From: Chitinophagaceae bacterium UBA4407
GTDB lineage: Bacteria > Bacteroidota > Bacteroidia > Chitinophagales > Chitinophagaceae
Reading direction: 5' to 3'
NCBI GenBank assembly: GCA_002390845.1
Contig: DGQT01000053.1
Location: 52,190 to 116,189 of the forward strand
DNA length: 64,000 nucleotides
Shown piece by piece: positions 37,744-46,387 of this stretch (the stretch's first letter is position 1; every line of letters begins with the position of its first letter). The notes beneath the pieces were generated by a model that saw only the letters and a program-made list of their open reading frames with translations, was not told the origin of the DNA and made no database searches. Both the position numbers and the translations under genes were made by a program.

Positions 37744-38694
37744 ATGAAAGCAGTCATTCGTACACAATACGGTTCTCCGCAAGTGCTGAGTGTTAAAGAG
37801 GTTCCCATTCCAAAACCCGGCAACAGAGAAATACTGGTAAGGGTGCATGCAGCAACGGTAAACAGAACCGACTGCGCTATACTTTGGGGAAAGCCATTTA
37901 TCATGCATTTTTTTACAGGATTATTTACACCACGTTTAAAGACCACAGGCACCGATTTTTCAGGAAAAATTGAAGCAACGGGTAAAAATGTTTCCCGCTT
38001 TAAAGTGGGCGACAAGGTTTGGGGATTTAAAGGCTTTGGTCTTAAGTCTCATGCAGCATACATCTCAATCTCCGAAGACAGCCCTGTTTTAATAATGCCC
38101 GGAAACATTGGTTATGAGGAGGCAGCAGCAAGTGCAGAAGGGGCGTATTATGCGCTGGATGCCGTTAATATGCTAAAACCAAAAGCCGGTCAAAAGGCGC
38201 TCGTGAATGGTGCTACAGGAGCAATCGGCTCAGCTATGGTTCAGTTCTTAAAATTTTATGGTGCTTATGTTACAGCAGTATGCAGCGCTGATCATTCGGA
38301 ATTGGTAAGATCATTGGGTGCTGATAAAATAATTGATCTCAACACAGCAGACTTTACTAAAGATAATGAGCTGTACGATTTTGTTTTTGATGCTGTGGGA
38401 AAAAGTACGTTTTACAAATGCAAACCCTTGCTGAAGCCTGAAGGAATTTATACTTCATCAGAACCAAATTTATTGCATGTGCTGATTACGCCATTACTTG
38501 GTGGCAAAAAAGCAATGTTTCGTCCTCCTAAAAATATTAAGAAAGCGCTTGCTGCTATTAAAGAGCTATTGGAAAATGGACACTTTAAACCAGTTATAGA
38601 CAGAAAGTACCCGCTTGATAAAATAGCTGATGCATTTGAATACGTGGCAAGCGGTAAGAAGATTGGCAATGTTGTAATTGCAATGGGCACCTGA
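37744..38694 (+). CDS. Zinc-independent NAD(P)-dependent alcohol dehydrogenase / quinone oxidoreductase
   Basis: The 316-residue protein is a medium-chain dehydrogenase/reductase. The GroES-like N-terminal domain contains EVPIPKPGNREILVRVHAAT and FSGKIEATGKNVSRFKVGD. The Rossmann part has the nucleotide-binding loop ALVNGATGAIGSAMVQFLK (about 155-175) and then SLGADKIIDL. The usual catalytic zinc cysteine/histidine set is missing, placing it with quinone-oxidoreductase types. It reduces a quinone or carbonyl compound using NADPH. The substrate is unknown. It is a single-gene unit. Confidence 0.9.
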   Translation: MKAVIRTQYGSPQVLSVKEVPIPKPGNREILVRVHAATVNRTDCAILWGKPFIMHFFTGLFTPRLKTTGTDFSGKIEATGKNVSRFKVGDKVWGFKGFGLKSHAAYISISEDSPVLIMPGNIGYEEAAASAEGAYYALDAVNMLKPKAGQKALVNGATGAIGSAMVQFLKFYGAYVTAVCSADHSELVRSLGADKIIDLNTADFTKDNELYDFVFDAVGKSTFYKCKPLLKPEGIYTSSEPNLLHVLITPLLGGKKAMFRPPKNIKKALAAIKELLENGHFKPVIDRKYPLDKIADAFEYVASGKKIGNVVIAMGT

Positions 38695-38877
38695 CACAAC
38701 CTAATGCTGCGGGATGTAAGGGCATCATTTACAGCCGGGTTAAAACTATTTTTTGAAGCTTATTTCAAGAACTAATAAACCGGGGTAAAAAGTTTAGAAT
38801 GGGGAATTAATGCAGCACTATTTAGTTTTAAAACTCGCTTCCCTTGCAAAACAGGCTGATATTAAGCAGTTATGAAA

Positions 38878-38920
38878 CAGGAAAACCACCACGCTTAAAA
38901 ATCCCGAAGCAGTTTTCCTG
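38878..38920. terminator. Hairpin between convergent genes
   Basis: caggaaaac (38878-38886) pairs with gttttcctg (38912-38920) around a 25-base loop. The position suggests termination for the minus-strand gene ending at 38939. Confidence 0.5.
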
Positions 38921-38938
38921 TAATGGAATAAGCCTGTA

Positions 38939-39316
38939 TTAATTGAATTTTGCACCAATATATTCAATCAGTTTTTCCTCGCTCATTTTATTAGAAGTGC
39001 TCTCTTGGGTAACTGTATTTTTAAACTGGGGCGTGTTTTCGAGGTAATGCATAAACTGTTCCTGTGCTGTGCCGGTACCTGTTATATGCACTTCCTCTGC
39101 ATTTTGCATAGTGGCTGTTATCTCTTTAAAAAACTTCTGCAATAAGCTTCTCTCTGCATTGTTTTCGTTTTTTTCATTCGAGTTGCTTTCTGCGCCTGCA
39201 TTTTCGGCATGACCAAGTATAATAAAATTTCCTGTTTCAATACTCTCCCTGCCTACTATAGTTGCGTGGTGCGAATCCATCCAGATACCAAACTGTTTTT
39301 TGTTTTTTATTGACAT
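38939..39316 (-). CDS. Conserved hypothetical cytoplasmic protein
   Basis: I start at 39316 (MSIKNKKQFGIWMDSHHATI); an ATG two codons earlier is also possible. The 125-residue protein has an N-terminal beta strand region (QFGIWMDSHHATIVG), a variable Asn/Glu-rich linker, and EEVHITGTGTAQEQFMHYLE. This resembles the host-attachment / eRF1-like family that handles stalled translation. No signal or membrane segment is present. The family match is by eye and the function is unknown. Confidence 0.55.
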   Translation of the reverse strand: MSIKNKKQFGIWMDSHHATIVGRESIETGNFIILGHAENAGAESNSNEKNENNAERSLLQKFFKEITATMQNAEEVHITGTGTAQEQFMHYLENTPQFKNTVTQESTSNKMSEEKLIEYIGAKFN

Positions 39317-39429
39317 AATCATTTATTTAACTGTGAGAGGTTCAAAAACCATACCCTGATAAAAAACCTGTGGTTTAAACAATGCCGTTGTTATTGTACT
39401 GTTACGGTAATATTGTGCGGACATGATCT

Positions 39430-39550
39430 TATCATACTGTTACACACTGGCTGAACCGCTTCGCTTAGATGTTGCGATGAAAACGGAACTGAGAACCGAG
39501 CGTGGCAAGAGACGATGCCATGAAAAACTTCTGCCGGCTCCAAAAAATTA
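39430..39550. repeat. Right arm of dispersed repeat, type C
   Basis: gaaccgagcgtggcaag is at 39493-39509, with flank agacgatgccatgaaaaact and tgccggctccaaaaaattat. It has the same flank as types A and B but a different core. It ends 10 bases before the next gene's stop. Confidence 0.7.
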
Positions 39551-39554
39551 TTTA

Positions 39555-40157
39555 CTAAATTTCAGGTAAGGTTAATCTTTTTAACTTCGAAATGATTCTT
39601 ACTGCTACGATAATTACTACGCAAATTGCCAGATCAATATTGTGTTCAATATTTGCATGCTGCAGCAAAACATATATTACGCCGCCAATAAGGCTGGCTG
39701 TTGCATACAGCTCGCCGCGCTTTAATAAATCGGGGATGGTATTGCTTAAAATGTCTGCAATCAAACCGCCGAATGTTGCAGAAATAACACCCATTACTAC
39801 GGCATAAAATTCGTTTACATTGTGCAGCAAACTAACCTCTATACCTGCCGCAGTAAACAAGCCCAGGCCAATAGCATCTGTAATAAAAATGGTACGTTTA
39901 AATTTGATTAATCTTTTATTTACGATCGAAACAATCAGCACTGCACTTAATACCAGGATTAATGCGAGGTAATCATTAACCCAATTAACAGGGCGAATTC
40001 CGATTAGCAGATCTCTTATAGTTCCACCACCGTAAGCTGTTACAAAAGCCAGTACGGTTGCCCCGAAAATATCCATATGGTGCGCTCTTGCTTTTAGTGC
40101 ACCGGTAACAGCAAAAACAAATGTACCCGTGTAAATGATGATGTTTAAAAAATTCAT
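39555..40157 (-). CDS. TRIC / UPF0126 family membrane channel
   Basis: The start at 40157 (MNFLNIIIYTGTFVFAVTGAL) is preferred to one nine codons upstream. The 200-residue protein has six to seven membrane helices in two repeats, each with the UPF0126 signature: FGATVLAFVTAYGGGTIRDL, then AVVMGVISATFGGLIADIL. Prokaryotic members form trimeric intracellular-cation-like channels or glycine transporters. The cargo cannot be told from the sequence. Confidence 0.9.
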   Translation of the reverse strand: MNFLNIIIYTGTFVFAVTGALKARAHHMDIFGATVLAFVTAYGGGTIRDLLIGIRPVNWVNDYLALILVLSAVLIVSIVNKRLIKFKRTIFITDAIGLGLFTAAGIEVSLLHNVNEFYAVVMGVISATFGGLIADILSNTIPDLLKRGELYATASLIGGVIYVLLQHANIEHNIDLAICVVIIVAVRIISKLKRLTLPEI

Positions 40158-40201
40158 TACCGAATTTACAAACAAGTATTTCAAACAGCGGCGAATAAAA
40201 A

Positions 40202-40231
40202 CAAAAACCCGCCTGGTATTGGCGGGTCTTT
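40202..40231 (-). terminator. Terminator of the small secreted protein gene
   Basis: acccgcc (40207-40213) pairs with ggcgggt (40221-40227). Read on the minus strand it is followed by a T run. It lies 25 bases beyond the stop at 40256. Confidence 0.75.
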
Positions 40232-40255
40232 TACAGGCAAAAAGGTATATGCTGA

Positions 40256-40564
40256 TTATACTTTAGGATAAGCAGATACAAATGTTCCGTCTGAATTATA
40301 ATTGGCTTCCCATTTTTGGGCTCCCAAATAAAAACTTGCAGTGTATACAGGTGTTCCGTAATAAACAGGTTTGTATTCCCATTCAACACTGGTAGCTGTT
40401 GCATACATGCCTTTAAAATTTTTCTTTACCGGTTTTGGAACCTGGCTGGCAGGGATGCCGTTGCTACCGCCACCACCAGATTTTGCATAAACGGTTTCAC
40501 TGCTTAAAGTAACCATGGCTGCAGTAGCAGATAAGAGGAACAATGCGAGCATAATCTTTTTCAT
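40256..40564 (-). CDS. Small exported PepSY-like protein
   Basis: I start at 40564 (MKKIMLALFLLSATAAMVTL), giving a 102-residue protein with a signal peptide (1-26, ending VYA). The mature part has a Gly-rich start (SGGGGSNG). The core is VPKPVKKNFKGMYATATSVE, then TASFYLGAQKWEANYNSDGT, which resembles the small PepSY-like/DUF2874 fold of Bacteroidota. These are periplasmic, of unknown function. It is a single-gene unit. Confidence 0.65.
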   Translation of the reverse strand: MKKIMLALFLLSATAAMVTLSSETVYAKSGGGGSNGIPASQVPKPVKKNFKGMYATATSVEWEYKPVYYGTPVYTASFYLGAQKWEANYNSDGTFVSAYPKV

Positions 40565-40779
40565 AATTGTCTTTTTTTTGGTTTTAAAATTTTTAAGTTG
40601 TTCAAACAAGATCCTTTTTGTTACAAGGTTTCTGTTTGCTTTCATTTAATCAGTATCAGCAGAAGAACAGGTTGTAACCACTAATTCAAATTATTTTTTA
40701 TTTTATTTAGTTCAGCAGCGTTTAGTGCGTAAATTCTGTTATTAATCAGGTAGTGTGTGGAGCCAAACTGCATTGCTAC

Positions 40780-40835
40780 TATTCAGCTTTTCTTGCGTCG
40801 CACATTTCAGGGTTCTGATCTTTATTCAGCATTGT
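40780..40835. repeat. Left arm of dispersed repeat, type B, truncated
   Basis: aaactgcattgctactattc leads to ttgcgtcgcacatttcag (40793-40810) and then gttctgatctttattcagc. No right arm follows in the divergent intergenic region. Confidence 0.65.
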
Positions 40836-40943
40836 GCGAATAGCATTACTAAATATCGATCCCTGTAATAAAACAACTTTGCTTTTAAATAACATCCCCG
40901 TATATGAACAGAAAACACCTGAACGCCCTGAACAACTAATCTT

Positions 40944-40951
40944 TACATTTG
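40944..40951 (+). promoter_or_regulatory. -7 box TACATTTG
   Basis: An exact TAnnTTTG match ends 18 bases before the ATG at 40970. A -33 TTTG is not visible. Confidence 0.4.
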
Positions 40952-40969
40952 AACATAAATAATAAAATC

Positions 40970-41749
40970 ATGTACACCACTTTGCTTGTTTCAATTGAAC
41001 AACATATCTGCACGATAACCGTGAACCGCCCTGATAAACTAAATGCACTTAACGCTACTGTAATGGCAGAATTAAGCGCAGCAATTGATGAAGTAATTAA
41101 CAACAGCGAAATAAAATCCGCCATCATTACCGGTGCCGGGCCAAAGAGTTTTGTGGCAGGTGCAGACATTAGCCAGTTTCTTGAACTTGATGTAGCACAG
41201 GGCAAAGAGCTTGCAGAAAAGGGTCAACATAATGTATTTAATAAAATTGAAAATGCACCCAAACCCATCATTGCCGCAGTGAATGGTTTTGCATTAGGCG
41301 GCGGTTGCGAACTGGCAATGGCCTGCCATTTTCGTATTGCAAGTGAGTTCGCAAAATTTGGCCAGCCTGAAGTTAATCTTGGCCTTATTCCTGGTTATGG
41401 CGGCACGCAGCGTTTAACGCAACTAATTGGTAAAGGCCGCGCATTGGAGTTGTTAATGAGCGGCAATATGATCGATGCAAACACCGCACTGCAATATGGT
41501 TTGGTAAACCATGTTGTTGCGCCGGATGAGTTATTGAACAAAGCAAAATCGATTCTTGAAACCATTAACAGTAAAGCGCCGCTTGCCGTTGCAAAATGTA
41601 TTGCCGCTGCCAATGCCGTGTTTGATGAAACAAAAGATGGCTATGCACTTGAAGTGGAATTCTTCGGGGAATGTTTTGGTACAGAAGACAAGAAAGAAGG
41701 CACGGCAGCATTTCTTGAAAAACGCAAACCTGTTTTTACAGGTAAGTAA
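40970..41749 (+). CDS. Enoyl-CoA hydratase/isomerase family protein
   Basis: I start at the ATG at 40970 (MYTTLLVSIEQHICTITVNR); an upstream TTG overlaps the -7 box. The 259-residue crotonase-fold protein shows the CoA/oxyanion segments KSFVAGADISQF (about 60-72) and AAVNGFALGGGCELAMACHF (about 96-115). The catalytic Glu region EVNLGLIPGYGGTQRL (about 130-145) is followed by a full C-terminus. It hydrates trans-2-enoyl-CoA in fatty-acid or butanoate metabolism. It is a lone gene; the MaoC protein at 12968 has a related activity but is distant. Confidence 0.92.
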   Translation: MYTTLLVSIEQHICTITVNRPDKLNALNATVMAELSAAIDEVINNSEIKSAIITGAGPKSFVAGADISQFLELDVAQGKELAEKGQHNVFNKIENAPKPIIAAVNGFALGGGCELAMACHFRIASEFAKFGQPEVNLGLIPGYGGTQRLTQLIGKGRALELLMSGNMIDANTALQYGLVNHVVAPDELLNKAKSILETINSKAPLAVAKCIAAANAVFDETKDGYALEVEFFGECFGTEDKKEGTAAFLEKRKPVFTGK

Positions 41750-41769
41750 TTTTTTGAGCCGTGCTGAAG

Positions 41770-41835
41770 AATATAGATGAAGCTTTACTTGCCACGCTCG
41801 GTTCAAGGTTCCCTTTTCATGGCGACATTTAAGCG
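41770..41835. repeat. Left arm of dispersed repeat, type C
   Basis: agctttacttgccacgctcg, then gttcaaggttcccttttcat and ggcgac. The core ttgccacgctcggttc is at 41789-41804. It lies just before the serine hydrolase start and gives a false in-frame extension to that gene. Confidence 0.7.
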
Positions 41836-41896
41836 AAGTGCGATGCAGCTCGTTAATGTGCCTGTTGGTTTTACATTTAAAACATACATTCAGCAA

Positions 41897-42979
41897 ATGA
41901 ATAAAATTTTTTTGGCGATAATTTTCGTTTTGATTTTTACCTCTGCAAATGCACAAACAAATAATTCATTTGCTGACAGCATTCGCATAAAATATCATAT
42001 ACCGGAACTTGCTTATGCAGTTATTTCTTCAGACTCGGTTTTCGAAATTCAGGCATTGGGTTTTCAAAGAATAAATACAAAGTTCAAAGCCACATTGAGC
42101 GACAGGTTTAGGATTGGTTCCAATACAAAAACAGTTACAAGTTATATTGCTGCACTTTTAGTAAAGCAGGGAAAGATAAAATGGGAGACAAAATTTCTTG
42201 ATCTGTATCCCGAGCTAAAAATCAAAAGTAATCCGGCATATTACAATTTTACTTTACAGGATTTTTTAACCTTTCGCGCCAATCTTGTTGGCTGGAGTTA
42301 TGGCAATGATGCGCCTTCGAAAAAAGAGATTAAAGGAAATGCGCAGCAACAGCGCTATAATTTCGTTTTATGGATTTTGCAGCAACAACCTGACACAGTA
42401 AAGAAAACCGTTTACCGATCAAACGCAAGTTATGTTGCAGCGGGTTTAATGCTTGAAAAAGTAACGGGAAAAGACTACGAAACACTGGTGCATGAATTGG
42501 GAAAAGAACTGGATATAGACTTTGATTTCGGACAACCAAATTATAGAGACAGGAATCAATCCTGGGGCCACGATGATAATTTAACACCTGAAAAACCTGC
42601 ATCAAACTACAAATTAAACTGGCTTTCTTCGGCGGGAAACATCAATGTAAGCCTGCCTGGTTATATAAAATTTATTCAGTTACAGCTAAAGGGGCTTTTG
42701 GGAAAATCGAATATTTTTTCTGCTGAAGAATTTAATTTTATGCACTATGGTTTGCCTGAATTTTCTTTCGGCTGGAAAACATATACGGATGAAACCAACA
42801 ACCTCAAATATTCATTTCACGAAGGCAACCCCGGCACATTCCTGTCGAGGATTTATATATGTAAGAACACAAACAGAGCATTCATATTTTTTGCTAATGT
42901 TCAGTCGGATGATGCTGCGGAAGGACTGACAATTTTGTTTAATGAATTAAGTAAAGAAGGAAATTATACGCTTCGGTAA
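41897..42979 (+). CDS. Exported serine hydrolase, class C beta-lactamase family
   Basis: I start at 41897 (MNKIFLAIIFVLIFTSANAQ), which gives a clean signal peptide. In-frame codons back to 41777 run through a repeat and are unlikely to be translated. The 360-residue product has the SxxK motif in GSNTKTVTSYIAALLV (about 76), a YxN-like segment (YRSNASYVAAG, about 175), and a C-terminal KTG-like region that is weak (HEGNPGTFLS). It resembles periplasmic peptidases/esterases of the beta-lactamase class C family, without proof of lactam hydrolysis. Confidence 0.85.
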   Translation: MNKIFLAIIFVLIFTSANAQTNNSFADSIRIKYHIPELAYAVISSDSVFEIQALGFQRINTKFKATLSDRFRIGSNTKTVTSYIAALLVKQGKIKWETKFLDLYPELKIKSNPAYYNFTLQDFLTFRANLVGWSYGNDAPSKKEIKGNAQQQRYNFVLWILQQQPDTVKKTVYRSNASYVAAGLMLEKVTGKDYETLVHELGKELDIDFDFGQPNYRDRNQSWGHDDNLTPEKPASNYKLNWLSSAGNINVSLPGYIKFIQLQLKGLLGKSNIFSAEEFNFMHYGLPEFSFGWKTYTDETNNLKYSFHEGNPGTFLSRIYICKNTNRAFIFFANVQSDDAAEGLTILFNELSKEGNYTLR

Positions 42980-42994
42980 AGCTCGATAGAAATT

Positions 42995-43175
42995 CTAACC
43001 GTACAATCACTCATGAACCATCAGTACACACAGGCACATGACGGATAACGGTCAGAAGGCTTTGAGCCGTAAGATCGTTGTTGCCATATTCGCTTTGCCG
43101 GTTATTGTTCCTTCAGAGGAAGTGTGCGACGCAACAAAAGCCTCATAGCATTTATGCAGTTGGGTACAAAAAAAT
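42995..43175. repeat. Repeat module shared with 55645-55825
   Basis: The ordered segments gtacacacaggcacatgacg, gataacggtcag, tcgctttgccgg, gttccttcagaggaagtgtg and cgacgcaacaaaagcctcat recur at 55667-55785. The arm gaagtgtgcgacgcaac is at 43119-43135. A damaged arm (ccgtacaatcactcatgaac) is at 42999. This shared module is about 170 bases. Confidence 0.75.
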
Positions 43176-43181
43176 ATGCTC

Positions 43182-44648
43182 TCAACTCCACAACCTGTCC
43201 CACGATCTTGCACTATCCCACTCAGGAGTTGGGGCAAAATAATTTTTATTATCAGGATCAAGATGTTGTTTCAAAACATCATCATTTAATTCAATGCCCA
43301 GCCCCGGCGAATCGGGTACATGTGCAAACCCTTTTTCAAATAAAGGCTTGCCATCTTTTGTTTTTACGTAATCGCTCCAGTAAGGCATATCGAGCGAATG
43401 GTGCTCCAACGCTACAAAATTTTGCGTGGCCGCAGCGCAGTGTACATTGGCCATAAAAGATACCGGCGTGCCTGCAAAATGCATGGCCATTGCAACGCCT
43501 TTTTCTTCGGCATAATCACCAATCTTTTTTGTTTCAAGTAAGCCGCCCGAAGTTGCAAGATCAGGATGAATCATATCCACCGCATGCATATCTACCAGCT
43601 TAATAAAATCTTCTTTCAGGTAAATATCTTCACCGGTTAATGTGGGTGTTTCAATAGCGCTGGTAATTTCTTTTAACTGATCCATAAAATGCCAGGGTAT
43701 CAGGTCTTCCATCCACGCCAAACGATAATGCTCCAGGCCACGGCCAAGGCGTATTGCATTGTTCATATCAAAATGCCCGAAATGGTCTGATGCAAGCGGC
43801 ACTTCAAAGCCAATTACATCACGCACCTGGGCAACATACTTCGCCATTTCTTCAATGCCTTTATCTGTGATCTGCACTTGGGTAAAAGGATGTTCTTTAG
43901 AACCATAAGTCATTGGCGCATTATTCCATTGTCTTCCTACATCTTCAAAATTTGAATTTACAAGTGTACCCGGAATGTTTTTTATCAGCTCAATACCCAG
44001 ATCCATTTTTAAAAAAGTAAAACCTTTTACCTCCAAACGGTCTTTTAATTTGGCAACAAATTTTTTGGGGTCTTCCTCCTCCGGCGTGTCGGCATAAAGC
44101 CTTACACTGTCACGGTATTTTCCGCCCAGCAATTGATAAGCCGGCGTATTATATGCTTTACCTGTAAGGTCCCACAAAGCCATTTCCACAGCGCAAACAC
44201 CACCGCCCTGCCTGCCATGAAAACCGAATTGTTTTATGCGTTTAAAAATTTGTTCTACACTGCAGGGGTTCATACCCATGATCCTGCTTTTAAGGAAAAG
44301 TGCATAGCGCCAGTCTGCACCATCACGTACTTCACCATAACCGTATATGCCCTGGTTGGTATCAATTCGAATAATGGTACAACGCCCCGTGGTATTCATT
44401 ACCGTGGCGTAACGCATATCTGTAATCTTAAGATCAGAAGGAGCAGAATACCTGTTCACTTTCGATGTGCTGTGCGCCAGTGTGTCCTCCAAAGGAGCAA
44501 ACAAAAACCCTCCTAAAGCAAGGCCACCCAAAGTAGATTTTTTTAAAAATGAACGTCGGCTGTTCTCAGCATTGCTGGTTGTATCATTTGTTGCTTCAGG
44601 CTTTTCGTGCAAGCCGATCTTTGATAAAAATTTTTCAGATGGCGTCAT
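43182..44648 (-). CDS. Tat-exported mandelate racemase / muconate lactonizing enzyme family protein
   Basis: The 488-residue protein has a Tat-type leader: NSRRSFLKKSTLGGLALGGF (about 29-48). It then has an enolase-superfamily N-domain and barrel. Visible elements are GFTFLKMDLGIE (catalytic lysine/metal region, about 212), VPLASDHFGHFD (Asp ligand), AWMEDLIPWH (Glu ligand), TGEDIYL (Glu ligand) and MHFAGTPVSF. Superfamily members racemise or dehydrate acid sugars. The particular reaction is not evident. The two-residue difference from the usual KxK motif (KMD) favours a dehydratase-like subgroup. A TTTG-N18-TAACTTTA promoter lies upstream. Confidence 0.85.
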   Translation of the reverse strand: MTPSEKFLSKIGLHEKPEATNDTTSNAENSRRSFLKKSTLGGLALGGFLFAPLEDTLAHSTSKVNRYSAPSDLKITDMRYATVMNTTGRCTIIRIDTNQGIYGYGEVRDGADWRYALFLKSRIMGMNPCSVEQIFKRIKQFGFHGRQGGGVCAVEMALWDLTGKAYNTPAYQLLGGKYRDSVRLYADTPEEEDPKKFVAKLKDRLEVKGFTFLKMDLGIELIKNIPGTLVNSNFEDVGRQWNNAPMTYGSKEHPFTQVQITDKGIEEMAKYVAQVRDVIGFEVPLASDHFGHFDMNNAIRLGRGLEHYRLAWMEDLIPWHFMDQLKEITSAIETPTLTGEDIYLKEDFIKLVDMHAVDMIHPDLATSGGLLETKKIGDYAEEKGVAMAMHFAGTPVSFMANVHCAAATQNFVALEHHSLDMPYWSDYVKTKDGKPLFEKGFAHVPDSPGLGIELNDDVLKQHLDPDNKNYFAPTPEWDSARSWDRLWS

Positions 44649-44670
44649 GGCAAAATGTTTTTTGGTGCAA

Positions 44671-44700
44671 TAAAGTTATATGAAATCTTTATGGTACAAA
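44671..44700 (-). promoter_or_regulatory. Bacteroidota-type promoter
   Basis: On the minus strand: TTTG (44700-44697), 18 bases, TAACTTTA (44678-44671). It lies 23 bases upstream of the enolase-superfamily gene. Confidence 0.5.
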
Positions 44701-44815
44701 CTTTTGTAGTGAGCTTGTCGAACTATGGTGATCGCCTGTTGTGTCACTCACTTGTACGTTCTGAAGTTAATTGGGCTTTTACCCAAGCGTAGTATTGAAG
44801 CGAGTATAGCTGTTC
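44700..44815. repeat. Left arm of dispersed repeat, type A, extended
   Basis: Arm gttgtgtcactcacttgtac is at 44738-44757. The following bases (gggcttttacccaagcgtag, tattgaagcgagtatagctg) are the reverse complement of the segment before the right arms at 26976 and 29741. So these three are copies of one longer element in two orientations. Confidence 0.8.
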
Positions 44816-44962
44816 GGGATTTGCGTGGGAATAAAGCATGTTAGAAGAATGGCGCGGAAGTAAGCCGGTAGTTATGAGATTATTATTTATCTTTCATAAA
44901 ATAACAGAACCGCAGTTCGGTTTTCAAAAACGATTCCCCACCAACAAATAAACCGTACCAAA

Positions 44963-46384
44963 ATGGATGAGCAAACCCTTAAGCGGATTTCAACCCCGAT
45001 TATCAATGAAAATTGCATTCTGATTCTTGGGCCTGACATTGCTTTAACCAGCAGCGAAACAACGGTAAACCAGGAAATAAAAAAGGAAATAGAAAATTCT
45101 TTAGGGGAAAGCATTATAAAAAATTATTTTTCTGATGATGAATTTTTTCAATTCAATGATGAAGATGATGAGAATGCCGCATTGGATTGTGTGCGTGATT
45201 TTTTTAAAAAGCTGGAACCAAGCGAGATACAAAAGAAAATAGCCGAAATACCTTTTCACCTGATCATTTCCATTTCTCCGGACCGGTTGCTGAACGACCT
45301 TTTTATTAAAAAGAATTATGATTTTTCATACGCCTATTACAGCCCCAATCCAAGAGAATCGTTCAAGGATCTGGAAAGGCCCAGCAAGGTGAAGCCTTTG
45401 CTCTATAACATCTTTGGTGATATGGATAAAACGGAATCGCTTGTTTATACTTACGATCAGCTGTTCGACTACCTCGAATCAATTTTCAGCAAGCAGGATC
45501 TGCCGGGTACACTTAAAAATATATTACAGGATGAGAAGAATTTTATACTTTTTATCGGGTTCCGGTTCGAGAAATGGTATTTTAAATTATTGGTGCGCCT
45601 GTTGAAACTGCATAAAATAAAAAGTAAGTACGGGTCTAAAAAAGATAAAAGTATACAGGTAGACCTTGTCAGGAATTTTTATACCGAAGCGTTTAACGTA
45701 AAGTTTATTGACGAAGATGAATCAGCGATCATTGATGCCATTTATGATAAATGCAAAGAACTCGGCATACTCAGAAGCAAATCAGCAGCGGTTATTTCGG
45801 AGAAACCTGCAATCTATATCAGCTATGCCTGGGGGGGAAATGGTGAAGCAAAAGAGCAGATAGTTGATGACCTGTATGCTACACTTACTGAAAAAGGCTA
45901 TAATCTTATAAGAGATAAAATAAACCTTGGATACAAAGGTGATATCGGGAAATTTATGGACCTTATAGGCACCGGCGCATATATTATAGTGGTGGTTAGC
46001 AACAAGTACCTGACATCTAAAAACTGTATGTATGAGATGCAGGCAATTAATAAAAACAAGGATATTGAAACAAGGATTTTCCCAATTGTGTTGGAAGACG
46101 CTAGAATTTACGACCCTAACGAACGGTTAAATTACAATAAATTCTGGCAAAATGAAAAAGCTAAACTCAATAAAAATTACAATGAGCTTGAGGACAAATC
46201 CTACACAGGAGAAACATTGGCCGAGCTAAACAATTATGATGATTTCCGGCGCATCATAGATGAAATTACCAAAATGCTCGCTAACATGAATACACTAACG
46301 CCGGAAATGCATAAGGGAAGCAACTTTTCAGCATTGATGAATGCCTTAGACCAGCAAATGCAAAAGGATAAATCAAAACAATAA
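44963..46384 (+). CDS. SIR2-like + TIR domain protein (effector, copy 1)
   Basis: The 473-residue protein has an N-terminal SIR2-like domain (about 1-270): CILILGPDIA in the nucleotide-binding loop, then IPFHLIISISPDRLL, PLLYNIFGDMDKTESLVYTY and FILFIGFRFEKWY. A TIR domain follows (about 281-420): AIYISYAWGG, LIRDKINLGYKGDI, YIIVVVSNKYLTSKNCMYEM. The Glu in CMYEM matches the catalytic Glu of NAD-cleaving TIRs. The sirtuin His-Gly motif reads Phe-Gly, so SIR2 catalysis is doubtful. It lacks a signal peptide. The stop lies three bases before the nSTAND partner. A defence role is inferred. Confidence 0.85.
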   Translation: MDEQTLKRISTPIINENCILILGPDIALTSSETTVNQEIKKEIENSLGESIIKNYFSDDEFFQFNDEDDENAALDCVRDFFKKLEPSEIQKKIAEIPFHLIISISPDRLLNDLFIKKNYDFSYAYYSPNPRESFKDLERPSKVKPLLYNIFGDMDKTESLVYTYDQLFDYLESIFSKQDLPGTLKNILQDEKNFILFIGFRFEKWYFKLLVRLLKLHKIKSKYGSKKDKSIQVDLVRNFYTEAFNVKFIDEDESAIIDAIYDKCKELGILRSKSAAVISEKPAIYISYAWGGNGEAKEQIVDDLYATLTEKGYNLIRDKINLGYKGDIGKFMDLIGTGAYIIVVVSNKYLTSKNCMYEMQAINKNKDIETRIFPIVLEDARIYDPNERLNYNKFWQNEKAKLNKNYNELEDKSYTGETLAELNNYDDFRRIIDEITKMLANMNTLTPEMHKGSNFSALMNALDQQMQKDKSKQ

Positions 46385-46387
46385 TCA

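Noticed and set aside
41777..41896. Extended N-terminus of the serine hydrolase
   Set aside because: The extension is translated type C repeat. The ATG at 41897 begins a clean signal peptide.
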